64,000 nt of DNA from Karalla daura. Taxonomy: Eukaryota; Chordata; Actinopteri; Chaetodontiformes; Leiognathidae. The position numbers and the translations under genes are program-made. The stretch covers positions 7,754,210 through 7,818,209 of the forward strand of contig CM055198.1 in assembly GCA_029224185.1 (NCBI GenBank), given 5' to 3'. A model generated the notes under the pieces. That model was not told the origin of the DNA and did not search any database. It saw only the letters and a program-made list of their open reading frames with translations. Shown piece by piece: positions 13,601-21,779 of this stretch (position 1 is its first letter; each line of letters starts with the position of its first letter).

Positions 13601-14826
13601 GGTGTTGTTTACGTCACTTTTATAAATATTGCTTTTTTTTTTCTTCTTCACATTTGTATGCATGGAGGTGACGCGATGGAAAACAGTGAAGATGCACAGT
13701 GTGAAATCGAGAATTGTTAACACATTTTTGCTAAAAACGACAGCTCACTAATTTTGCAATGACTTCATGTCTCTCCTGCCCCTTCCCCTCCCAGGTAAAC
13801 TTGGCGGCCAGGACTCCTTTGAGAGCATCGAGAGCTTTGAGAGCTGCGACCGATTGACCCAGTCGTGGAGCAGTCAGTCTTCGTTCAGCAGCCTGCAGCG
13901 GGTGCCTTCATACGACAGCTTTGACTCTGAGGACTACCCCACCGCTCTGCATGGCCACAAGCCAAAGGGCACGTTCAAAGACTACGTGAGAGAGCGCTCA
14001 GACCTCAGCAAGGACAAACCCGTCATTCCTGCAGCAGCACTGGCAGGATACACAGGTGAGACGTCTAGAGGTCTTAGTTTTATGTGCTGCAACTTTGCAG
14101 AGAGGCCTGTCTCAAAAGGTGCCATAGCACATCACAGTAAAGAATTTTTTCAAAATGTCAAGACAGGGAAAGTACAGGGTAACCAGTAACATCATAGTGC
14201 TGTTCCATTTAGGTGTGCCAGCATGCACCGCCCCACGTTACTGCTAAACTGAACTAGAATCAACTCAGAACTAACATGAATAGCTCCAACCTTTAAAATC
14301 ATTATTTATTATTTGGCACATTGTGAACAATGTAAAAGGAATATTTTCAGTAAGCCAGTCAACAGATCTCTATTTCTCAGAGCAAACAAAGCTAAGCATA
14401 AACGGTAAACTGTCGCATGCTATTTCTCACAGTATTTTGAGTGAAATATTCTCAAAAGAGGCCGGATTTTGTTCCTGACACCACTTCTACAGGGAACCAG
14501 TTTGAGCAAAAGTGCAGCTGTAACACACTTCTTAATGCTCTGCAAGAGCCCCAGGTGTGGGGGCGCCTAAATGCACCGCTTTAGACCAGAGAAAAAAACA
14601 AAAAACAAAACAAAAAATAAAGCAACACCTTTTGCCTTGACAACCAGAGTCATGCACATTACAGGAAACAGAGTAGTTTTCACTTGTATCTTCCTTTTCT
14701 TTTTGTCTCACACTCTTTTGTTGTGTTTTCACTTCTCGTCATGTTATCTGCAGCCCACATCTCAACCCATTTTTTCCAGGTCGTCCTTGCGATGCTTGTG
14801 AATGTGGAAGTTGTGCCTATTCGCGC

Positions 14827-14911
<85 letters not shown>

Positions 14912-17900
14912 AAACACGAGATGTGCAGATATGTGCACGCTTCTGAGGTCTTTTAAGAATTCTAAAGCAGATGCACATTGTAGCATATTTGGTTCCAGCA
15001 CCTAAATAGACCTCAGGGCTGTAATTGCTGCATCTGATATAATGGACAATGGACAAAATCTGCAGAAATTGAACAGTTCCAGTAGGGACGCTGCATTGCA
15101 TCCTAATGGCAAAGTGTTTGGGACTTTTTCAACCATCTTTTAAATTGGAATCACAAGGATGCAACATTGCCAGCATTAGAAAGAGGGGAAATCCAAGCAA
15201 ATTTCTCAACGTCATTAACAATGCATACATCAGATATCAACAAACTGCCCCAAAGTTGGTATGCACGACTTAATTTGTCATCCGTATGGTTATTAGTTCA
15301 AAAGACGCTCATACAACAATGAGTCATTCATTCGTAGTGATGCTGGAAAGATGTTGTAATGTACATATAATCAAATAATGAGGAGTCAAGACCGTCTGAA
15401 AGCCCCACTAGTAACCATTTGAGTGTGTGTGTGTGTGTGCATAAGAAAAATGGTCTGAACAAAAAATGTAAAAATAAATAGAGACAAATAAATATGCTGC
15501 AGAAGCTGAGATGTAAATAGGATTAGCTTTGGAATGAAATCTGACATTTATGTAATTTTTAATTTGATGCAGGAGCTCGTACGCAAGCTTTGGCGACATT
15601 GACTGTTAATGAAATCTGATTTGTAAAAAAATCTATATTTTATTAAACTTTAGCTTGTGGCTACAACATTCTGACTCCATTTACCGCTTCAATCCCGACA
15701 TGCTGACATGTACTGTAGCAGGATCGTCAGCATGTTCAGAAGAGCTCATGTATGTGAACGCCAGGCGAGTGTTTTCCTGCCTAATGCATGGTAATGTTCT
15801 CTCATTCAGGTGCATACACATCCTCTGAGCTTTCACATCAAGGGAAAAGTGCAAGATGGAGGGAAAATAAAATCTAAAACACCCCTTACTTTCCTGAAAG
15901 GGAAAAATGTCAAGCAGGCTGCTCTGGCCCTGGCTGTTATAAGAGCAGAGTAAAGAGAGAGGAGTCCTTCAGAGATGGATGCTTTTTTCTTCTTTTTTTT
16001 TTTCTTGAGTGTACGTGTGTGCATGCATATGTGTGGGGGTGGATGGAGAAATAGAAAAAAAAAACAGAAAGAAAACCTCAACCAAAAACAAATCAAACCT
16101 CAAAATAAAGAGAGAGGCTTTTTGTAAAATTCCAAATCGATGTTTATGACACTTGCTGTGCTCAGCTTCCTGTCCCAGTCACGTGGTGACAGGTGACACT
16201 TGTAGCAAGGACGGGGAGCGTGATAAGGCTGCAGAGAGATAAGTGAAGCTCCAGTTGTCATCTCTGTGGTTTCCTGTGACTCTCTGCCACTTTGCCACCT
16301 CTTTCTACATTAACATTGCACGACCAAAGTGCTGAATGCTCAAACTATAATTACGCTCTGCTTTCCCTCGTCTCTCAAAAACATAAATGTGTATTATCAA
16401 AACAGCAATAGAAATAATTCATTCATTCAACAAACACCACATGCCTCCCTTCTGTTATTACTATTTAACATGTACCAAAATCCCCAAACTGAATCCTCAA
16501 CAGTTTTTTTGTTGCACAAGCTGAAGCCTCATTTAGCGTGCCGTGGGTCAGATAGCTGGTCCCCACCCAACCCAGCCTTTCGCCACACTGTGTGCTTTTT
16601 CAATGAGGCCCATTGTGAAGGGAGACTTGTAACATATTTTTGGAAACCTTTTTTTTTTTTTTTTTTTGAAGGGTCGCCTACATTCTGGCGTGAGAGAGCG
16701 CAGGGGGCTGGTAAACGGCACTGTATCAGCCTTATGTGGGCTCGTTGTTACAGTAGCAGACTTTAGGAATGCGAGTCAAAGAGCTTTGTCTGAAAGAAAC
16801 CTCAGTGTTTTGCTGCCGCTCATTTTCCAGAACCGGGGGGGCGGCTATGTTGCCGTGCACCTTCTCCCATCCTGAGCTGTAGCAGCGTCTGTCAGTCCCT
16901 CAACCCGCACGGCTGTTTCTTCAGTTTGTGTCGTATAAGGGCACGTATGGTTATTCTGAGGCACTCGAGAGTAAGGTGACTTTTGCTCAGCTTCAGTTTT
17001 GCTGAGGCGGTGTGCTGCAGAGGCAGGTGTGATATCTACACGCAGGCCTCAAAAAGTGGGTGGGTTAGTGTATATGCCGAAAAACCACAAGATCAAAGTG
17101 TGCTGCAGTGAATCTAGTTCAGAGACAAGACCCGCCTTTTTCTGTTCTGCTTTCCCTCCTTCATTTCACAAACATGCAGCACATAGAAGCACAGCTTTTG
17201 CAGGTTATTATACAGCTCCAGTCTAACATTGCAAATGACTTAGTTGCTGCTCTTTTTGGCACTCACACACACATACACATTAACACACAGAGTCTGTATT
17301 CAAGTCCTTAAAACATGTTGCCAAAGTCTAAAGGCAGCGCCTCTTATTTTAAACTAGTGATTTCACCAGTATGGAACTCGCACAGACACAGGCTCTGGAT
17401 TCACATACTGCACTGGGCAACTGCTAGACAAGGGAATACATGATGAATGGGACTGTTGTACTTTGGAGGACATTTGGTTCCACTGCTGTACTTCATGCTG
17501 ACCCAGATTAGAAGGTTTACTTTGTCCCTCTTCAGACATAAGTGAATAATTACAAAAGGTATTTAACACTGTGATACATAGCAACAATATATTCTGTAGG
17601 GACACTGAATGATTGATGACTTTCTCATCTCTTCCATGCAGTTCACTAACACTGTAGTTTGTACAGTTTTTCTCTTTAATATATATATGAATACTGTAAA
17701 TGAATACTGTAAGTTTCCAATGTTGTGTTTATATCTTTGCTTTCATGTAGCATCAACTCACCATAGAGCCGGTGCTCACACTCATTAAATCAAATTGGAT
17801 TAAATCCACACACCGAGAAGTGACTGCATTGACAACAATGTGTCCTCTGAGTGTAAACAGCTTTTCTTTAAATGCCCACCTTTGTCTCCCATCTGCTCCG

Positions 17901-18933
17901 CAGGCAGCGGCCCCATCCAGCTGTGGCAGTTTCTCCTGGAGCTACTGACCGACAAGTCCTGCCAGTCCTTCATCAGCTGGACAGGCGACGGCTGGGAGTT
18001 CAAGCTGTCTGACCCAGATGAGGTGAGAGGTTGCGACCTCGCTGGTCACTGCTACACGCACTGGGGGGTCCTAAGTAGTTAGCCAGATGAACAAGATGTC
18101 TCCTGACTTTGTTAAGAAACATTAGCATGCCTTGTTTGGTTGCATCAATCTTACTGGAAGGGTCGTTTGTGGTGGTGCTCTATCGGAGGTGTTTCTCTTG
18201 GAAACGTACATGATTGCAGTGTCAGATGAGATGATGTCATGATTTCAGATGTTAAAAAAAAGGGTTTATATCGGAAAGTGAGCCAAAAAATGGACTGCAT
18301 CTAAATTTTTGATCAGGACAGCAGAACAACACAATGCAGTCATCTGCAAATGAACCGTTAGACGGGTTTGTTCCTTCAGCGCGTGGTGATATCTCTCATC
18401 AGTGACCCTCTCTTTACCTTTGGAATCACCACTGAGCATCCCATGTGTTTCATAGTTGTTTGGTACCCATGTTATAAACCTGATGCTTTAATCAAATTTC
18501 AAATCAATTTCAGATTTTTTTCCCCTGAATAATATTTACTAAAATTACATTGCCTATGTTCTTTCTTTTAGTACACGGTGTGCAGCAGATTATCATATTC
18601 TGTTCATGTTCTACACAGCATCCTGAGCTTTCTTGAACAGGATTGTGTTTTTTTTGTTTGTTTGTTTTTAGGAGTTCATGAATCATCTTGACAGGTTTAT
18701 TCCCTGTGTTGTTTTAGGTCGCTCGAAGGTGGGGAAAGAGGAAAAACAAGCCCAAGATGAACTATGAGAAGTTGAGCCGTGGCCTACGCTACTATTATGA
18801 CAAGAATATCATCCACAAGACATCAGGGAAACGCTACGTCTACCGCTTTGTCTGTGACTTAAAAAGCCTGCTGGGGTACACTCCAGAGGAGCTCCACGCA
18901 ATGTTGGATGTAAAGCCTGATACGGACGAGTGA
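10542..18933 (+). CDS. ets1: ETS proto-oncogene 1 transcription factor, partial at the 5' end
   Basis: Sequence-specific nuclear transcription factor that binds GGAA/T core sites; the family acts in haematopoietic, endothelial and neural-crest development. The coding sequence is the join of 10542-10661, 11367-11567, 11866-11943, 12275-12520, 13795-14055, 17904-18022 and 18718-18933. All introns are GT-AG and the frame is continuous, giving 413 residues plus TGA. Recalled human ETS1 p51 has 441 residues. The alignment is almost gapless: only the 12275-12520 exon is one residue shorter. Domain order is MAPK-site linker, PNT domain, central region with a SUMO-type motif, serine-rich region, inhibitory helices HI-1/HI-2, ETS domain and C-terminal inhibitory helix. 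The start codon and about 28 N-terminal residues must lie in exon(s) before base 1. ETS2 and FLI1 were considered, but the serine-rich exon and the C-terminal tail fit ETS1 best. Confidence 0.97.
10662..11366 (+). other. ets1: ets1 intron between the linker exon and the PNT core exon
   Basis: This 705-nt GT-AG intron starts GTAAGT and ends GTCCAG. It carries no recognisable repeat or ORF with protein similarity, and nothing else stands out. Confidence 0.9.
11367..11567 (+). CDS. ets1: ets1 exon: core of the Pointed (PNT/SAM) domain
   Basis: This 201-nt exon lies between acceptor GTCCAG and donor AAAG|GTGAGG and is in phase with both neighbours. It encodes [16 protein letters not shown], then [17 protein letters not shown] and [17 protein letters not shown], a near-complete match to the PNT domain. 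PNT is a five-helix SAM-like bundle that provides the ERK2 docking surface and contacts coactivators. The segment between the first two helices differs from human (AEWLTWT against RDWVMWA), while the central and C-terminal helices are almost identical. The reading frame runs past the donor for only a few codons before a stop, as expected for an intron. Confidence 0.97.
11568..12274 (+). other. ets1: two short ets1 introns around the 78-nt exon
   Basis: The introns are 11568-11865 (298 nt, GTGAGG...TGAAG) and 11944-12274 (331 nt, GTAAGT...CTCTAG), separated by the exon at 11866-11943. The first has a poly-T tract near 11640-11652 and the second a long pyrimidine-rich stretch just before its acceptor. 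No other features are seen. Confidence 0.9.
11866..11943 (+). CDS. ets1: ets1 exon: short linker after the PNT domain
   Basis: This 78-nt exon lies between acceptor CATGAAG and donor TCA|GTAAGT. It encodes 26 residues, beginning [14 protein letters not shown] and ending YTSDYFV, and aligns without gaps to the human linker of the same length. The first half is divergent, as is usual for this disordered linker, while the TSDYF end is conserved. The acceptor was chosen because it completes the split Glu codon left by the PNT exon; the next AG, two bases downstream, would break the frame. Confidence 0.94.
12275..12520 (+). CDS. ets1: ets1 exon: central region with a SUMO-type motif
   Basis: This 246-nt exon has acceptor TTTGCCTCTAG and donor AGAG|GTGAGG. 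It encodes 82 residues, including [34 protein letters not shown] and [19 protein letters not shown] fits the SUMO consensus and corresponds to the Lys227 site of mammalian ETS1. The exon is one residue shorter than in human, within the variable stretch between VILRD and DYF. The ORF continues open for 48 codons past the donor, but nothing there resembles an ETS protein and the splice junction to the next exon restores [10 protein letters not shown], so the donor is secure. Confidence 0.96.
12521..13794 (+). other. ets1: ets1 intron before the serine-rich exon
   Basis: This 1274-nt intron runs from GTGAGG to CCTCCCAG. It contains an imperfect GT-rich tract around 12669-12703 and T-rich stretches near 12955 and 13628. 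The acceptor has a strong pyrimidine tract (CTCCTGCCCCTTCCCCTCCCAG) just before the alternatively spliced exon. Confidence 0.9.
13795..14055 (+). CDS. ets1: ets1 serine-rich autoinhibitory exon (equivalent of mammalian exon VII)
   Basis: This 261-nt exon (87 codons) has both boundaries in phase 1, so skipping keeps the frame and would give the p42-type protein known from mammals. It encodes [19 protein letters not shown], the run [19 protein letters not shown], and [19 protein letters not shown] followed by [12 protein letters not shown]. In mammals the serine-rich region is phosphorylated by CaMKII and reduces DNA binding, and HI-1 (around FKDYVRER) and HI-2 (around PAAALAGY) form the inhibitory module. 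Tyr of human ESYDS is Phe here, so the aromatic character is kept. The acceptor CCCCTCCCAG is followed directly by GTAAAC, which itself resembles a donor (see findings). Confidence 0.97.
14822..14908. repeat. (CG)4(TG)n alternating purine-pyrimidine tract
   Basis: CGCGCGCG runs directly into about 40 uninterrupted TG units, making a long alternating tract suited to Z-DNA formation, in the intron after the serine-rich exon. Confidence 0.95.
16160..16280 (+). promoter_or_regulatory. candidate intronic enhancer: E-box, GATA and RUNX-ETS cluster
   Basis: About 120 bp contain TTCCTG (16167-16172), CACGTG (16180-16185), CAGGTG (16190-16195), TGATAAGG (16221-16228), AGATAAG (16237-16243) and TGTGGTTTCCTGT (16265-16277), in which a RUNX core overlaps an ETS core. 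Each motif is common alone; the density and combination resemble a blood or endothelial enhancer. Function is inference. Confidence 0.35.
17904..18022 (+). CDS. ets1: ets1 exon: first half of the ETS DNA-binding domain
   Basis: This 119-nt exon has acceptor CTGCTCCGCAG and donor GAG|GTGAGA. It encodes [31 protein letters not shown] and SDPDE: helix H1 and the first beta strands of the winged helix-turn-helix ETS domain. LWQFLLELL and the tryptophans of the domain's repeated Trp signature are present. The exon ends after DPDE, the same split position used in vertebrate ETS1. No substitutions from human are apparent in this exon. Confidence 0.97.
18023..18717 (+). other. ets1: ets1 intron splitting the ETS domain
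   Basis: This 695-nt intron runs from GTGAGA to TTGTTTTAG at the conserved DPDE|VARR boundary. It is AT-rich towards its 3' end. No repeats or other features were recognised. Confidence 0.92.
18718..18933 (+). CDS. ets1: ets1 terminal coding exon: DNA-recognition helix and C-terminus
   Basis: This exon holds 71 codons plus TGA after acceptor GTTGTTTTAG. It encodes [16 protein letters not shown], then [16 protein letters not shown], the H3 recognition helix carrying the two arginines that read GGAA. It continues through [16 protein letters not shown] to LDVKPDTDE. Only three conservative changes from recalled human ETS1 are seen: AGKRY to SGKRY, DLQSL to DLKSL and DADE to DTDE. The tail contains helices H4/H5, which pack against HI-1 in autoinhibition. 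The stop at 18931-18933 is at the standard ETS1 position, and the exon continues into the 3' UTR. Confidence 0.98.
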   Translation, partial: VARRWGKRKNKPKMNYEKLSRGLRYYYDKNIIHKTSGKRYVYRFVCDLKSLLGYTPEELHAMLDVKPDTDE

Positions 18934-19588
18934 AAGCAGAGAAGAAACAGGAAGTGAAGATGCAAAGTGGAGAAGCCACATGGACTGTGGCTCATAAAAG
19001 TGGTCTTAACTGTTAAAGTCGGTAAACCGTTTTTTTGGGGACCAAAATGTTTTTAATGACAAATTGTGGTCTATGTCAACTTCAAGCTCCTGTCTCTCAG
19101 ACTGTGTTTTAAAAAGAAGGCACAAGCCAAAAGCCTGTATTCATAGCCTATCGCATTTGAGACGAGTGTGTGCACGTGTGTGTTTGTGTGTATGCGTGTG
19201 TGAGCGTGTGTCTGCGTGACATGTACCGGTGTTGTTTAGCAGCTGAGGGCAGATGGCGCACCATAGAGTTCAGGTTGCCTTCTGCCTACGTAGCACAGTG
19301 GGGGGAGAAAAGAGGACCAAGACAGAAAGACTGAGAGAACCAAGAAAAAGAGCAAAATAGTCATTTCATCGTTGGGTTGAAGATATAGCGGGATATAAAA
19401 GTCTTGCTAAAAGGAAAAAAAAAGAATGGAAGAAAAAAAACAGTTGCCAAAATGTACAACATGAACCAAGGAGGGTATAACATCTATTTACATGTTTTCA
19501 CTGTTTCTCTTTGGAAAATAGAGCTTTCAGCTTGGACCAAAAAATTGTTGTTTTTAAAATGTTCGAGGAGCACGTGAGGAGCTCTTGC

Positions 19589-19596
19589 CAGTATTA
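19589..19596 (+). promoter_or_regulatory. miR-200b/c/429-type 8-mer target, site 1
   Basis: CAGTATTA is a full 8-mer match to the AAUACUG seed. It lies in the ets1 3' UTR upstream of the proximal AATAAA, so it would be present in both UTR forms. Mammalian ETS1 is a reported miR-200b target. Confidence 0.45.
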
Positions 19597-19650
19597 TGTT
19601 ATTGTTGCTCAGAAATACCCAACGTAAAACCTGCCGTATCCAATATAGGA

Positions 19651-19656
19651 AATAAA
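19651..19656 (+). promoter_or_regulatory. candidate proximal polyadenylation signal of ets1
   Basis: This is a canonical AATAAA about 720 nt after the stop codon, followed by a T/GT-rich stretch (CTTTTTCTGATGCTGTT) that could act as the downstream element. Use of this site would remove about 2.3 kb of UTR, including one of the two miR-200-type sites and the miR-221/222-type site. Confidence 0.45.
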
Positions 19657-19945
19657 CTTTTTCTGATGCTGTTAATGAGGGTTTTGCAGTGGAACCAAAC
19701 GTGAGCTGCCTCGTTTAACCGTTAACTGTCCTCGAGGAGCCACTCACTGAAAATGTGCTGATTCGTTATCAGACAACACTATAGACACCGTGTCGTGGGA
19801 TTACTCATAGCAAGAGCGTCTGATAGACAGACGACTGAAAGTAGCCGTTGCTTTTGAAACTGACGCTTTCACCTTGCGTACGTGTTTGCCACCTTGTTCA
19901 AGACGCATATTGTGACTGAAACTTATGCATTTTTGCATATACCAC

Positions 19946-19953
19946 CAGTATTA
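19946..19953 (+). promoter_or_regulatory. miR-200b/c/429-type 8-mer target, site 2
   Basis: A second CAGTATTA, 350 nt after the first and downstream of the proximal AATAAA, so it would be present only in the long UTR. Confidence 0.45.
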
Positions 19954-20477
19954 GCCAACTGTAGACAATCGTATGTGGGGAAGTTCAGGAGTGTTTGGAG
20001 AGAAGAGATGTTTTAATATGCAGATTAGATGCAGAATTTGTCAGTTCACTGTCCAAGTCCGTGTTGCTTTACAAGTGTTAGAATAGCCTTGTCAATCAGT
20101 CAGTCTGTCAGTCTGTACAACAAAATCACAAGTGAAGTAGTTGAGGAAGTGATTTTACAAAAATTCCCAGGAATGTCACATTATTATTGTTTTTATATCT
20201 TATGCAGTAGATTCTGGATTTAAGTAAGTGGCTGCAGTTCATAGAGTGAAGGTACAGTGTTGGAGAAAGGGACAGGGAAGAGAATGATGTCACTGTGAGA
20301 GTTTTGAAAGTTGTACGGGATAGATGAAGGTGAGCAAAAGGAATCCATGGATCCTGCATGTGATGATTATTTGTGAAGTCTGAGAGATATGACGCAAGTT
20401 GACTGCGCTTGGAGATTTGCATTACTTATATTGTGTACTTAATACTGGCAGGCATTTGTATTTAATTTTTTAGCAGT

Positions 20478-20479
<2 letters not shown>

Positions 20480-20534
<55 letters not shown>

Positions 20535-20548
20535 TGTGTGTGTGTGTA
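20480..20548. repeat. (GT)n microsatellite in the ets1 3' UTR
   Basis: A GT repeat of about 34 units with one TA interruption. If the UTR call is right, it is transcribed as a GU repeat. Confidence 0.95.
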
Positions 20549-21072
20549 TGTTACCTTCATAGAGAGTAAATCCTGTATGATTCCACCCATATCTTTTGCA
20601 GTTTGCTCAGAAGACACGCATAGAGATTCACTGGTTACGTTTGAGCAAATTGGCAGCAGTTTCCTCCCCACAGTGGGAACAGTGGCTATACACTGGCCTT
20701 ATGGGAAATGCCAAAGTGGAATATCATCTTAGAATACAATGTTATTGTTTACAGTGGCTGAATGTTACCCATATGGATGAAAATAGCTTTCGAGATGTCT
20801 ATTTGTACAGATTGTATTTCATAATGCTTTATTGAGACCCAGATTACACAAATAAGCAAGAGACAAAGCAGGAATAATAACCAAAACCCATGTGAGGTCT
20901 TTGGCCACGGTGCCTCGGGTATCGTCCGCAATGTTAGAAGACAGGGACCAGAATTCTCACACATTTTTGCGAGTGTTGGTTTTTCTTTCATCGTTTGTTA
21001 ATATGTTGGAAAGCACACAGCTTTAGGACAAAGAGAGATGCCTTCGCCGACCCGGGTCTCCCACTGAGTGTA

Positions 21073-21095
21073 GATGCTGTACATGATGCTGTACA
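21073..21095 (+). repeat. perfect 11-bp direct repeat in the ets1 3' UTR
   Basis: GATGCTGTACA occurs twice with one base between the copies. Each copy ends in TGTACA, a small palindrome. Confidence 0.85.
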
Positions 21096-21367
21096 GAGTG
21101 TTTGCTTGTCCACCATCATGGAGACTCACAAATCCTCAGCCGGTGCCCGACACAAGTGATTCAGCAAGCGATGCTGCACTGTACTTTCATTCTTTTGTGC
21201 ATATTGATGTTGAGGTTTCAAAGCACTGTTTTTGTTTTGTTCAGGTTCCTTTTCTGAAATCAGTGTTTTCTGTTAAAGAGAAGCTTTACAAAATTCGGTA
21301 ACTTTGTTGGTTGTCAGTGCCCTGAAGAAAAAAAAAAGTTTTCTATTACCTCTTCCCCTGGCCCACG

Positions 21368-21392
21368 ACACACACACACACACACACACACA
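21368..21392. repeat. (CA)n microsatellite in the ets1 3' UTR
   Basis: A perfect CA repeat of about 12 units near the distal part of the UTR. Confidence 0.92.
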
Positions 21393-21772
21393 AGGTCAGA
21401 GTATTAGTATGGTTGGCGCCATAAGACTAATCTATTAGGGAAATATAATATTATTAAAGGTCACAGATTAAAATCTGCTGCAGGTCTTATGTATTAATGA
21501 ACCTTAGTCTGCCAAGTTTATACACACCCATAATTTGTGGTATATGCATATCTCAGAATGGATTCAGAAGGAAAACTTTTTTTTTTGTTTTGTTTTGGAT
21601 GTTGTTTTTTGTATATTTTATAGTGTCTCTGTATTTTTGTTATGAGATCATTTTTATTGTATTTAGTTCACAAACTTTTGAATATTTTTCAATAATTTAT
21701 ATTTTATAAAAGACAAGAGACGCAGACAGCTGGTGCTTTCATGGGAATTTAAAGGTAGCGCAGGACAAAATA

Positions 21773-21779
21773 ATGTAGC
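21773..21779 (+). promoter_or_regulatory. miR-221/222-type 7-mer target
   Basis: ATGTAGC pairs with seed positions 2-8 of miR-221/222. It lies in the distal, AT-rich part of the inferred 3' UTR. Mammalian ETS1 is reported to be regulated by this miRNA pair. Confidence 0.4.

Larger units (their letters stand above)
14056..17903 (+). other. ets1: ets1 intron after the serine-rich exon
   Basis: At 3848 nt this is the largest complete intron of the gene in the window (GTGAGA...TCCGCAG). It holds a long alternating CG/GT tract (14822-14908), a short GT repeat (15422-15440), a poly-T run near 16650 and a cluster of E-box, GATA and RUNX-ETS motifs at 16160-16280. The 145-residue ORF at 16329-16766 has no ETS or other recognisable content and crosses the poly-T run, so it is not called. 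Confidence 0.9.

Noticed and set aside
16329..16766. 145-codon ORF in an ets1 intron
   Set aside because: It crosses a poly-T run, has no recognisable motif and lies inside a well-defined intron.
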